Assembly (NCBI GenBank): GCA_963971225.1
Contig: OZ020267.1
Coordinates: 71,393,718-71,457,717 of the forward strand
DNA length: 64,000 nt
Source of the DNA: Melieria omissa
Lineage: Eukaryota > Arthropoda > Insecta > Diptera > Ulidiidae
Direction of reading: 5' to 3'
The notes under the pieces were generated by a model. The model had not been told where the DNA came from. It saw nothing but the letters and a program-made list of their open reading frames with translations, and made no database searches. Positions 11,946-24,659 of the stretch are shown here, in pieces. Numbering within the stretch: the stretch's first letter is position 1; each line of letters starts with the position of its first letter. The position numbers were made by a program, and so were the translations under genes.

Positions 11946-13100
11946 AGCGCAATCCAATCACACTTATACAACGTGAGATGCAAATTACTGTTTTAAATTT
12001 ATGTTTGTATGTCATAGAAGAAGTGAATGAGTGAGACGAGCGTAAACAGAAACTAAACCAAACACAAACATTACCAAACATGTGAGCTCTCGTTTTACTA
12101 GCCTCTTCGTTCGTCCATCCCTGCATACTGCCGTCTGTCTGTCTGTGTGCCAACCAGCTCGCAGCTATCTGCTGCAGCTCGTTGTTGATTGCAGTTTTTA
12201 TTGCATTTTAATAGCTGCTAACAATTTTAATGAAAGTTTGCTGCAACCGCACTTTTCATTTCCAATAAATCCAAAGTTCAGCGCGTGCGCGCGCCACGAA
12301 GCGCAACAAACCAATAAACCAGTCAGCACCCGAACAGACCAAAACAAACCATAAAACACGGCAGCCGGCAGCAGCAAACCACGCTGCAACGACAAACATT
12401 TTCGAGAAGGTTCAGTAATGTAATGTCGTATGTGCTCGGCGGCACATAGCCAAATCTGCGCCAATGCGTTACTGAGTGGGCGCCAAGTGTTTAGTTTTCG
12501 CTACTCTGACAAGCTGCTAGCGATTCCTGGGGGCTGTTATTCCAGTCGAACGGCTTTACCAGCAAAATGGAGCAGTCCAAGTCAATGGCCCGTCGCACAT
12601 GCCGCGAAAAGGGCGAACGTGCGCTGTGGCGCGCGCGCACCCAAATATTTCACTGTTTGCTCTGAATTTTTCTCTTTGATTATGTTTTTTTGGTGTAAAT
12701 TCAATTTGGGTTTTTCCAGCCGAGATCGTCGCTACTACTATGCAATTTTTTTTGGTTTTTTCGTTGGTTTTTTTTTGGCTCTTTGCTTTTACGATTGCAG
12801 CAATTGTTGCTGCTGCTGCTGCTGCTGCCGCTGTTCATTCTTTGGTTTTGCGCATTTTGCTGTTGTGGAGTTTGGTCGTTTTATCGGTAGTTGGCGTGCT
12901 GGTTGAGATTTTTTTACGACTTGAGTTTTATGTTCATTGCATGTGAACGACACGGGACGTAGGCGTACGTTGCGCTCATCGCGTACCTACCGCACGTACG
13001 CACCACATCACATCACACTTGCTGCCACTTGTTGTTGTCGCACATGCGCAACAACGGCCCAAAGCAACGCCAACCAATGTGTGTGGTAGTAAAATTATAA
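11946..13100. other. GC-rich stretch with CpG clusters; no recognised gene
   Basis: No gene is recognised. From about 12270 to 12650 the sequence is CpG-rich, including GCGCGTGCGCGCG at 12281-12293 (similar to the NRF-1/ewg binding site class) and GCTGCTGCTGCTGCTGCTGC runs near 12810. A second CpG cluster with two GTACG blocks is at about 12950-13010. It may be regulatory or a non-coding exon; nothing in the sequence decides this. Confidence 0.3.
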
Positions 13101-14830
13101 TGCACAACAACAAAGCCAGTGGTGTAGGCAGAAAAACAAATCAAAATGCCAGAACACATTCACGCTGTTAATTGTCAATAATGAATGTCAAAGTCAAATG
13201 TGGTAAAAACAAAAACCCAAAACTGTCACATAAATGCACATAGAGCGTTGCCAGATGCTAAATAAGAGGATCAAAACTCATACGCCAACATATACCAAGA
13301 AGTGTCACAAATCTGTCATTTCACTTGAACATCAAAAGTAACCAAATAACTATTTGCCCAACTGTCATGCAATAAAACGTCTGTAATTGCCACTAAACGA
13401 GGTTGTAGCTTCATTTTTATGCACAAAATGTTGGCCAAATATTGTTTTAAAATCGGCAGTTCACTAAGAACGCAGCTCTCCGCTATTCATTGCATATGTT
13501 TGGTTTTTATTATGTCAGCACATTTGTCGCATAAAAACACTAGTCTGCGCTTTGGGGCCCATAACAGAAACAAAACTCATTGTTGCGTTTTTATGCACTT
13601 TTTATGGATACTTAAACGATTGTGCGTGATTTTTGTCATATTTGGGCCCTGCATGGTGCTAATTTTACGCAGGATTTGGTACGTTGTGTGCGTGCAGAAA
13701 AACATTTAAACATCTGGACAGAAACTAGATCGAACCAGTGAGCTAAAGGCACAGGTTTTCTAAACCTTTTTTGACAGTTGCGTTCTAATTTCTAGCTGTA
13801 AGTGTTTGAAATAAATTTCCTGTGAGTTGTTTGGCATTTTTGCTTAGTTTTTATAAATAATTTTCATGCAATCAACTGCTATTAAAACTAAAAGCGAAAA
13901 CAAAATTTGTGACACTTTGTCACAAAGTGTCCCAAAATGATTTCACATAGATATTTTTTTCAATTACACACTAAACCACTAATTAAAATGGTATAATTGC
14001 AAAATCAGAATAGAAATCATTGTCACAAAGTTGTTCAACAAGCAAGTTTTACAAGAACTAAAAGCACAAAACTAGACAAAATAGTAGACAATGTATTCAA
14101 TAGTTGCGTATTTAGAAAATGAATACAAGAAAAATCACATAAAACGGTCATATTGAAAGGAAAAGGAATACTGTCCCGAAGAATGTTTTGAATAGGCAAG
14201 TTCTGGGTTAGGTTAGTGCACATCTGGGTTAGGGATAGTCAAGCGGAAAAAACCAGAAAGAAAGACTACATATCATTCCTTAGAAAGTTTTGAAACTTAA
14301 ATGTTCAAATTGTAGCACCAAACAACAAACGGAATGTATTAAGACATTAAAATCATTTAAAGAGATATTGTCACAAAATGTATTTGAGCAGAAGGATCTT
14401 GAAAGTGTGAACTATAATTTAAGTAGTCGAACAGGAAAAGACCGAAAGAAAACCTGTCTAAGAAAGCTGTAAATATGAATGTTCAGGGTACGCAATTTGT
14501 TAAGTGTCACAAATGTGGCACTAATATTGTTAAAAGAAAACTATTGCAGCCAGTTGTTAAATTAAAAAGGGCAACTGGTGAAGTAAGAAAATATTTAACG
14601 GAAAAATGTTTTCGAAAGTTCTAAAACAAAGACGTTCCGATTGTCACAAATTGGACATTGAGAACCTTAAGACAGAAAATGTCAGTGTTTTTAAACAGAA
14701 AAGTTTTGAGAGTTGGCACTATGACATTTAATTGTCAAGCAGGAAGGTGTGGTATAAAAGGACTTTGACAGTTCCAAAGCATGATTTTTCTAAGAGAAAA
14801 TACTGTTATATGGACTAGTCAGGCAACAAT
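13101..14830. repeat. TGTCAC-rich region with loose ~190-bp repeats
   Basis: TGTCACA and its complement occur repeatedly (e.g. near 13223, 13304, 13908, 14021, 14369, 14505, 14641). A loosely repeated block (GAAAGAAAGAC...AAATGTTCA near 14260-14305, CGAAAGAAAACC...GAATGTTCA near 14430-14485) suggests an eroded ~190-bp repeat. At 13911-13931 is a hairpin with 10-bp perfect arms (GACACTTTGT and ACAAAGTGTC) around a single base. TATAAAAG at 14753 has no initiator partner. Confidence 0.55.
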
Positions 14831-15310
14831 TTACTGGCCGACAGAACTGTCACACAAATAACTCAAGCAGCAATGCACTAGAAGAATGAAGAAGAACTGT
14901 CACATAAACTAGTTAAACAGCAAAGGACTGGAAGAAAGAACTACCACACAAAGTAGTGAATTAGAAAAGAACTGGAAAAAGTTCTATGGCAGAAAGTAGT
15001 CAAGCAGCAAAGAACTGAAGAACTGCGACATGAAGTAGTAAGGCAGGAGAAAAGCATTGTCATATAAAGTAGCAAAGTAGAAAAAACTGGGAAAAGAACT
15101 GTCAAAAAAGAGTGAAGGGGCAAAGAACTGAAGAACTGTGACGTAAAGTAGTCAAGCAAGTGAGAACTGGAAGAAAGAATTGTCACATAAGGTAATAAAG
15201 AATCAAAAAAACTGAAGATCGAACTGTCACAGAAAGTCGTGAAGCAACAAAGAACTGAAGAACTGTGACATAAAGTAGTGAACTATAACGTAGAGCAGTG
15301 GAGTGCCAAA
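14831..15310. repeat. Short (~55-60-bp) degenerate tandem array
   Basis: About nine copies of a module like GAACTGTCACATAAAGTAGT followed by CAAGCAGCAAAGAACTGAAG occur, with variable spacing of about 50-60 bp. The TGTCACA heptamer is the best-kept part of many copies. No gene is supported. Confidence 0.7.
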
Positions 15311-15339
15311 AAAACTTAAAACAAATCGGTCAGAAAAAA

Positions 15340-16480
15340 TAGTGTCAAAAGTTTTATTTCAGTCACAAATGAAGTAATAAAATTAATGAGCTTCGAAACT
15401 ATTTTCTAATATATCCCTATAAATTAAGTATTATTTTTACGAAATTTTTGTGTCACAGTTTGTCACAATTGGCTTCATACTGTCACAAGAGGCGTACTAA
15501 ATTTTATTAACGAATTCAAAACCTATTTTAGAATATATAAAAAAAAATTAAGTGATAATTTTTCGAAATTTGTGTGTCACAATTTGTCACAACTAAATTT
15601 AAACTGTCTCAAGTGAAGAAACTTGTGTTTTTACTAAGCTTTAAAACTATTTTTGAATATATGCCGATTATGCCAGTGCCGATTTTATGAAATTTATGCG
15701 TCACAGTTTGTCACAACTGTCTTCAAACTGTCACAGGAGGAGTGCAAAACTTTGTTAACGAATTAAAAAACACTTTTTAAATATATGCCAAAAAATCCAG
15801 TGACGATTTTTACGAAATTTATGTGTGACAGCTGGTCACAACTGGTTTTAACTTGTCACAAGAGAAAAAAACACATACAACGGACCATAGAACTATTTTT
15901 GGATATATGCCAACATATCCAGTTACGGTTTTACGAAATTCGTGTGTCACAGTTTGTCACAACTGGCTCTAAACTGTCACAAGTGAAGAAATTTGTTTTT
16001 TAACAAGCTTTGAAACTAAACTTTGAATTTGTACTATAAAAATCAAGTGACGATTTGATGAAATTCATTTGTCACAGTTTATTACAACTGGTTTAACACT
16101 GTCACAAAAGAATAAATACATTTTATTAACGGGTTTTAAAACTATTAATGAATATATGCCAACAAATCCAGTGACGATTTTACGAAATTCGTGTGTCACA
16201 GTTTGTCACAACTGGCTCTAAACTGTCAAAAGTGAAGAAATATGTTATTTAATCAGCTTTGCAACTATTTTTAAATTTGTACCACAAAAATCAAGTGGCG
16301 ATTTTATGAAATTCATGTGTCACAGTTTATTACAACTGGTTTAAAACTGTCACAAAAGAAGAAATACATTTTATTAACAGACCTTAAAACTAGTTTGAAT
16401 ACATGCCAACAAATCAAGTGATATGTATGCGAAATTTATGTGTGACAGTTTGTCACAACTTGTTTGTGATACCTCTTCTA
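15340..16480. repeat. ~124-bp tandem array, nine copies, paired TGTCACA motifs
   Basis: The landmark TGTCACAGTTTGTCACAACT (variants included) recurs near 15451, 15575, 15698, 15824, 15945, 16070, 16194, 16318 and 16441, spaced 119-127 bp. Each unit also holds AAACTGTCACAAG about 30 bp later, GAATATATGCCAACAAATCC and ATTTTACGAAATTCGTG. Late copies alternate between ATATATGCCAACAAATCC and TTTGTACCACAAAAATCAAG types, suggesting a 248-bp dimer. Nothing coding is seen. Confidence 0.9.
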
Positions 16481-17880
16481 TGAAAAATTTTTCCATAGAA
16501 TTATATAACAATACATTTTTAATAAAGCAAAGAATTAAATTGGATTTTTCTTATGCAAATCGCAGCATTTTTAAGTACTCAGCCTGGTACATTTAACGAT
16601 TGTTGTGGTTTTATGCGACTTTTTGTGTCTTCAAAAATTTAAAATTAATTCCGTGCACGTAGTGTTATTACTACCAAACAATTGGCAGCATTAAATGTTT
16701 AAATTTCCAGTGCCAACAACAACAATTAATTGCATTTAATGGTATTTGGGTATAAATTGCCACTTAAATTGCAATAAAACGGCAAGCAACACCTGCCGAA
16801 TCACATGCAACATATGGACTTCTTATAATGCGACAACTACACAAGAGAATATTGACATATATTAAGAAAAAAAGAAGATATTTGAATAATTTTAAAAATC
16901 ATAAAGAAATAATAAAAATGGCAATAAAATTTGTGTTAAGTGAATTTTAAGATTAGAGACCACTTTCATCAATATGCTGGTGGATACTTTTTATTTTATT
17001 ATTTTTTGAAAGGCCATACACGCATACAACTAAACACATTGTAATGCGTGTAAATATTTTGGAGTTTTATGGGACGCACATAAAAATGCCATAAAGCTTT
17101 TAATTTGCCAACAATCGTCGAAGAATTGTGTTCGGTTGCTTTGATTCCTGATTGTTGCGCCGCTGTCGCCGCCGCTGCTGCTGCTGCGTTCAGTTGCAGC
17201 GCTGCCATATTGACAGCATTAAATAAACTTTGATTGATTTTTCGTTGCCGTTTTCATGCGGCACTCTTTTGCATATGTTTGCACAAGTTATAGCTTTAAG
17301 TGTTGTTGTAATTGTAGCTGTTTTTGTTACTAAAAACAAACGCCCGACACATTTTGTAAGGATTTTTAAAGGCGTCTGAGTGTGGCATCCACATTTCCGC
17401 TGATTGATTTTGTGGCATTTATTAGGGGAATTCTTGATTGTTCAAATTTTTATGGTCTTTATGATAATCAGATTTTTACGAGCACCCAAAGGCATTTTGC
17501 TAAGAGCTAACAAATATATTTCTTTCCATCGCAATCAGTCGATTTCACTGATAGATTTGTGTGTGTGTGTGTGTTTGACTGGTGTTTACAACGGTACGAA
17601 GGCCGAAATGCAACGATTAGATATTTTTCGATTACTTGGTGGTTAGGCGCCTAAATTAACAACGCTGGAGCATAACTAATTTTTATGGCAAATATTTGAA
17701 CTAAAATGTTGAAGAAACAAGGAAAGAGAGAAAGGAACAGCGAGTTGATTTTAGGTTATGTTGAAATGGCTGTGTAGATGCTTTCCTCCACATGGGGCAA
17801 AAAGCTGAGCCGTTGTGATGCCATATACAGCTTTCCCTCAGATTGAGTTACTCTGTCAAACCATTTGGACGATGCTACTT
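16481..17880. other. Non-repetitive AT-rich stretch
   Basis: I see no gene or structured repeat beyond simple sequence: a GCCGCCGCTGCTGCTGCTGC run near 17167-17187 and a GT dinucleotide run at 17559-17574. Confidence 0.4.
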
Positions 17881-18350
17881 TACTTACACTTTACATTTAA
17901 TTTCACTCTTTCTCATTTTAAATTTCAGCTTTTCGAATCAATTGAGGCAGAATATCCTACAGAAACCTGCGGGGTCTTTCAGTCTATTTGACTTTCAATT
18001 TCAGTCTTTTTGAGTCGATTGAGGCAACATTACCCATAGAAGCCAGCTGGGTCTTCTAGTCTTTTTTCATTTTCAATTTAAGCCTTTTCGAATAAATTGG
18101 GGCAAGAAAACCTATAGAAGCTTAATGGGTCTTTTCTATGTATTCCAAATTGTGAACCCTTAAACCCGGTTAAATGAGTGTTTAAGATAGTCAGATGCTT
18201 CCCTTTCCTCAATTGTGCTTACTTTCACTCTATTTGACTTTCAATTTCAGCCTTTTCAAGTCGACTGAAATGACCCATAGAAGCCTGGGTCTTTACCAAG
18301 TTTTAACCCTTAACTAAAAGCTTGTTAAATGAGTGTTTAAGACTGTGGGC
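17881..18350. repeat. Degenerate ~75-170-bp repeats
   Basis: A module containing TTTGACTTTCAATTTCAG, CTTTTCGAATCAATTGAGGC and CATAGAAGCC then GGGTCTTT recurs near 17925, 17990, 18068 and 18240. Copies are diverged and unevenly spaced. Confidence 0.6.
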
Positions 18351-20150
18351 CCGAATGTTCTTCATGATGTCAATACAATCCTTTTAAATGGCACTACGCA
18401 CTCAAAACTCCTGCCTTTCATAAACAAGTGGACTTTTCCGAATAGATAAAAGCAGCACAGCACCAACTTAGGCGAATACGAACAGTGATTAAGGGTTAAA
18501 TGTGAATTTAGTCCAAAAATTGGTTTCTCTAATGTTGCATTCTGATAAAATTTTAATTAAAAGACTTTCTTACTTACTTTCCCACGTTTCTCAAGTGGTT
18601 TCATTTATGTCACAATTCTTCACTAATAACAAAAAAAGACAACAATTTATGTAGATTTTACAATAATAAAACTCACTTTCTATAGATTTACAAAAATTGT
18701 TAAAAACATATAAAAATATAACAAAACCAACGCGCCCCGTCAGTCAAACGGAGATACCCAGTCAAAGTGCAATAACATTGCCCGGCCCGCACGATTCAAG
18801 AGTACGAAAAGCTGCTTGACTCCTAAAAAATAAACCCGAAAACAATTGCAGTTCAGCAGCTGACCGCTTATCAAGTCAACGTCGCCCGCCCATCGACTGG
18901 AACTCACACATTTCCGCTCCTGTCGTACACACGTAATTTTTTTTATGATATAATAACAGCGCCTCGCTGTAAGTAATTTGCCGCAGCGCAATTTTGTTAG
19001 TTGGTTTATTTATTTATTGTATTATTTGTGTTTCAACCTATCAAATTTGATTGTGTTGCTCGTTTTTGGCGAAGCGGAAACTCCAACCTGTCTGGCGCCT
19101 TTTTAATGACCATTTAATAACAACAACAACAACATCAAACTGTCCAAAACGCTGCCATTCAATATAATAATTTGTGTGGTAGGCAAGCAATTGCAACAAC
19201 AACAACAACAATCACAAAACACCATCGCCATCGCTCATGGTACCACAGGACGTATGAGTGATAAGCTCAGACGAAATTTTTTATATATTTTTGTTGTTGT
19301 TTTTGTTATCGATATTGAAATTTCACATACGCCAACAATGTACAAGCCATGTGAGCAATCGAGCAACAATTGCTCGATTTTCTTTATTTGCGTTGTCTTT
19401 GGATTTTGATTTTTTCTTTTCGGCTTTTTTTAGGCATTTTTGCTTTTTGTTGCAAGTATTTGCATATTTTGGGCAACAACAACAACATATCATTCCTATT
19501 GATAAAATGATGCCAACAACAATGATGGCTCTCAAGCAAAATGCAGCACGCTTCGCTGCCTTGTGATTGCTGGCTGCCATTGTTGCTGCTTTTGTTCTCA
19601 TTGTTGCTGTTGTGGTTGTTGCTGTTGCCGTGACAATGACTGCGGCTGCTGGCGCCATTGATAAACTTCACGTTAACCTTTTGTTGAAATTTCATATGAA
19701 TTTTACTTGCACTCGCGCTCAATTGTTGCTGTTGTTGTTGTGTTTGTTTATAGATTTCGTTTATTTGCTATTCTCCTATCCACCCCTCACTCAATACCCC
19801 AAACTACAACAACAACTAGAGTAGAAATGACAACAGCCTGACAGCAGCGACTCGACATTAAAAATGTACAACAACAATTTTACATTTTTAATGTATTTTT
19901 CCGCCGTTTTATTATCAACAAAATAACAACAACAACATAAATATGGTTGCTAATATTTTTATTTGATTAGCAATATTGTTGAGGGAGCAATGAAAACGGC
20001 GCCAATTTTCACTGACAGTCACTCAATGTTCGAGCTGAAACCCAAATAAAAATGCAAGACATGTTTTCTTAAAACTTTTTTAAGTTTCTGATCAAATTTA
20101 AAATTTCTTTTAAAGTAAAATCTTAATTTCAAGGTTGTCTTATTTTTGAA
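18351..20150. other. Non-repetitive stretch with CAA/GTT runs
   Basis: No gene is recognised. Simple CAA/GTT and GCTGTTG sequence dominates about 19100-19750 and produces overlapping open frames on both strands (for example 112 codons on the minus strand at 19384-19722), which I regard as composition artefacts. Confidence 0.4.
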
Positions 20151-21640
20151 CAAGCCGCAGTTTAATTAAAGACAATCGATTTGACAAATAGTTATACTTT
20201 TTGTGACAAGCTGTCACACTGTTTGTCTTTTAAGGTTGTCTAATTTATAAGGTATCCTAAGCTTAAGAAAAAATTGTCAATTTGCTGTAATTTAAACCTT
20301 TTGTGACAAGCTGTCACACTGATTTAAAAATTCTTCTAAAGCAATGTTTACAAATATCATATTTTCAAGTCTTTTAAATTTTTAAGCAATCCACAGTTCA
20401 AGCAAAAACAAGCAATTTAGCTCATTTATATATAATTTGTGACAAATATATGTTATAAAGGAACGCTTTAGAAGAATTTTATTTTCAAGTTAATCCAATT
20501 TTGAAACACTCTACAACTCATGAAAAATAGTCCATCGCTACACTTTTACACCCTTTGTGACAAGCTGTCACACTGTTTGAAATTTTCTTTTAAAGTAACA
20601 TTTGAAAAAATCTTTCTTTTAAGGTTGTCTAATTTATAAGTAATCTTAAGATCAAGAAAAAATAGTCAATTTTCCGTATCTTTAAACCTTTTGTAACAAA
20701 CTGTCACACTGTTTTCAAAATTCTTCTAAAGCAATGTTTAAAAGAATCATATTTCAAACATTGTACAACCCATGAAAAATAGTCCATTTGTTACACTTCT
20801 GCACCCTTTGTGACAAGCTGGCAAAGTTTAAAATTTTGTTTTAAAGTGACTCCTTACCTTCAATTTTATTTTATTTATAACCAATTTACAAGATTCAACA
20901 AAAACAATCTGCCAAATTGTTATACTTTGTGTGACATGCTGTCACACGGTTCCATGATTTCTTCAAAAGTAACGTTTAAAAAAATCCTGCTTTCAAGGTT
21001 GTTGAATGTACCAGCAATCTGCAGTTTATGAAAAACAATCACTTTGGTGCTTATTTACAGGTTTTGTGACATGCTGTCACATAGTCAGCTGTCAAGCTGT
21101 CAACAGCTTAAAAAGTAACTTTAAAACAAAATATTTCAAGTTTGTTATTTTCAAAGAAATACACAGTTCAAGCAAAAACTACAATTTAGGTTAATTTTTC
21201 TATTTTTTGTGACAAACTATCAAATCAGTTCAAATATATCTGATATAAAGTACCGCTTAAAAATAATCTTTTAATAATATCAAGTTTGTCTAATTTGTAA
21301 GCAAGTACAGATCAAGGAAAAGCAATCAGTTTTACGAATTTTTATACTTTTTGTGACAATTTGTCACAAATTTTGTAAGTATCATGTAAAGTAACGCTTA
21401 AAAAGAATTTTATTTTTACCTTTCAGAGTTTGCGCTCTTGCAAAACTATTCATTTTGCTGCATTTTCATAATTTTTGTGACAAACTGTCACACTGTTCAA
21501 ACATTTTATATAAAATAGATAATGTTAAAAAAGCATTGGTTCGATTTATAAGCATCGAGCTTTTCAACTCATGCAAAACGAATCAATTCAACGCATTTTA
21601 ATAATTTTTGTGACAAACTGTCACACAACACAAACTAAAC
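20151..21640. repeat. Array of ~12 units with a conserved inverted-repeat core
   Basis: The core TTGTGACAAGCTGTCACAC (an inverted pair TGTGACA / TGTCACA separated by three bases) occurs, intact or nearly so, near 20201, 20301, 20438 (half), 20555, 20691, 20808, 20930, 21064, 21208, 21351, 21475 and 21607. Spacing varies from 100 to 144 bp. Intervening sequence keeps only loose similarity (AAAGTAACGTTTAAAA, CAAGGTTGTCTAATTTATAA, AGCAATC). The core is visibly better conserved than the spacers. Confidence 0.85.
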
Positions 21641-24600
21641 ATAATCAGCATCGAATTAGTATCTGAAACAACAACTACTGTCACCACTACTCAAACTAAA
21701 GTTTTACGAATTAAAACACCAACAATAATAACAACAATTGAGCATGAAGTACAACAACAACAACAGAAACAAAATAGCAAATTCATTTTTATTGCGATTT
21801 GTTATTTATATTTTATTATTTTGTTTACTTGCAATTTAAGTGGGAGGTGGAGAGCACATGCCACTGACACTGTTTACATATCCAATACATATGTATGTCT
21901 GTATGTACATACGTATGTGTACCATAGTTACTATGATCATTGTTGTTCTTCTTCAGCGACATGCTGTGGCGCACTTAATCGTTAGTTCTGATCACTTGTT
22001 GTTCAAGTTGTTGTTGTTTGTGTAGTTGATTGCTTTTGTTACTTGTCCAGTAACCAGTAATAGTAGTTTTCATTGTCGTTTTGTGTGCTTTCGTAATCAC
22101 ATTTGTTAGAAAAACAACAACAATAACAATAATAATTGATAATGCAATACACAAATATCCGACGGTAAATGTCAGCTGAGCTTCACTTCAAATGACTAAC
22201 ACAACTGACTGTTTGACTGTGGTTGGAAAATTGCGCGACGTACCGTTTGATTGATGAACTGATTGATCGATGGATGCGGTGAGTGAACCGTCCGCATAGA
22301 TGACCAGTCTGACTCTTGCTTTGACAATGCTCGCTGCCATTCGTTGGTTCGTTCGTTCGTTGGTTCGACTTTTGCCTGTTTATTGCGAACTATTTTTCAT
22401 TTTTTGTATTATTTACTTTTCATCTATGCTAAGTGTCTGATTATTCTTTTGCCATTGTTGTTGTTGTTGTTGTTGTTGGTGCTGTTATCTAATAACGACG
22501 CTCACATGCTTCATTCAGCTTTCACTGATTTGTATTTCATTTGAATGTTGCCAGAATGTTTTGCGCGTCGCGTGATGTACTCAACATGACGCGTGATCTA
22601 CGCTGTCGACATATGGGCGTCAAAATTATTAGCGTCATTATCTACGCACAAATGCCAACAATAGCCCAGTAGGAAATTTGCCACAGCACTCAAAAATTGT
22701 CATCTGACTGATTAGTGGGGCGGGGATTTTTGGATTTTTTTTAATTAAAATATAAGGTCGAAGTGCGAAGCCGAGTACTATTAAGAAATATTTTAAGGAA
22801 AAAAACTGATCAAATTTGGCTTTTCTTTGACTTTTCATTTTTTTGTTTCACTTAACACTTTCGACCCTGAATTTTTCACTGTGTCTCGATATTACTTTTT
22901 GGTACTTAAATCATGAAACACTTGTTTAGGAAGTGTGCCCACGACAATTTGAAGAAGCCACGCCTCTTTGTTAGGGTTCTAGAGCTAGTTTACTTTTGAA
23001 CAATTTAGGCTTAAAACGGGTTAAATAAATTGTGTATCAATATTTTTAATTACAGAAAAATCATATAATATTTATAGAATAATACGAAATTACCACTTTT
23101 TGATTTTATTTAACCATTATTAATAAAACCGGGTTTGTGCCCAATTTGTAGACTTCAATTAGAACACAAACTTTCCCTGATATCTCTGAAAATTATTCGA
23201 AATTGCTTTGGGAATAACAGTAAAATTGTTTTTTGTTGTGTTGCTCTTTGCTGCATTCATAATCAGAGAGAAATGCTCTCACATATGTCTACACATTCAT
23301 AATTTTTGTATGTAGGGAAAAGGTAGCTGAACACACATTTAATTTGCCATCACCATCTGTGGGCCGTACATCATTTTCCGCTTCATAAAATTCACACTTT
23401 GCCACACAGAAATATTCAACACACATGCGATTTATTTGCTTGAAGCTGCTTTCCCTGCGTCACGCAGTGCGCCCAAGTGGCAAATGAACCAAAGCCAAAG
23501 CCAATGTCACAGCAACAACAATAACAACAACCACATTATTTCACATAATTATGAAAACCTTTGTAATTGTTTCCATAATAATCGACAGCTTATAGCTCAT
23601 TGCTGCAATGTAGTTGCTTTGCGTTAATTAAACAATAATTTAAAATTATTATTGACAAAATATTTGGTTTTTTCATTGTAGTCTGTCTGTCTCATCTATA
23701 AAATGCCCTTCACACATTCATCACTGAGCGTGTTGCATGCATTTTCCTTCCGCCCTGCTCTCCCTCTCTATCTTTTTCTTACTCCACAATGTGTTGCATG
23801 CCACATTGCTTGTCCGTTGCATGTTTAATGCGCCGCCCAGCTTGCGTGCGTTTTCAGATTGTGCAGCCGAGTGACAAATTTTTATGGTTTTTAATCGCCT
23901 GTGTCGGCTTCTTCTTCTTGTTCTTCTTCCCTCAAACCAGCGCCCTTGCAGATTGCACAAACAGTCCACTGTTTACTTTTCAATTGCTGACTTTTTTTTT
24001 AATTTTTTTCTTCCTGTCCCTTTGCCGCTCCGCTGTCTGCTACGTTCCTCTCCCGTTCGACTTATGCTACCCGCATTTGTTCTAATAAAAATTTTTGTTT
24101 ATTCCTTACAGCTGCTTTTTGTTTTTGTTTTCGTTTTTCTTTTTATGTTTGTTTTCTATTCCATTCTATTCATCTACTTATGTCCGCTTGCGTGTCGGCG
24201 TTACGCGCTGCGACGCCAAATAAATTAACTGAAATTTATGAGCGAGTCGAAAACTTAAATTGTTAAGTTGAATAATTTATGGTAGAGCAGATGAAAGGAG
24301 TCCCACTGCCCGCCACCATCACCACCACCACCACCAACTACACCAACACCACCACAAACACAGTGGCAATTATTCTCTCGGACAGCCGAGTGTCGGAAGT
24401 GCTGCGGTTAAACGATTCATAATTAAATTTTTCAAAACTGGCCAGTTGTGTTTTAGTTTATTCATGTTGATTCGGCGAATAAACCGAAAGACTAACAAAA
24501 TTACAACAACAAAAAGCATAATTACATTGCTTTCACCACACGCGCTCACCAGCTGCAACCTAAACTTGCGTTCAGCTGGTTACAAGCGCAGTAAATTGTT

Positions 24601-24655
24601 GTTGTTGTCTTGAACGGCGGCCACCAGCAATAGCATTGTTGCAGTCGACAACAAT
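21641..24655. other. Non-repetitive stretch with simple-sequence patches
   Basis: No gene is recognised. Notable patches are CAA runs near 21730-21770 and 22120, a GTT run at about 22456-22477, CpG-rich sequence at 22558-22625, pyrimidine-rich sequence at 23980-24180, and a CAC/CCA-rich tract at 24310-24360. Confidence 0.4.
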
Positions 24656-24659
24656 AACA

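Noticed and set aside
12430..12906. Plus-strand frame of 158 codons
   Set aside because: No domain; ends in Cys runs from GCTGCTGCTG sequence; overlaps a CpG-rich non-coding-looking block.
14753..14760. TATAAAAG promoter
   Set aside because: It lies within a degenerate repeat region and has no initiator at the right distance.
20151..21640. CRISPR-like layout (short conserved dyad with varying spacers)
   Set aside because: Spacers are 100-140 bp and share residual similarity, unit spacing is irregular, the context is insect, and there are no cas genes.
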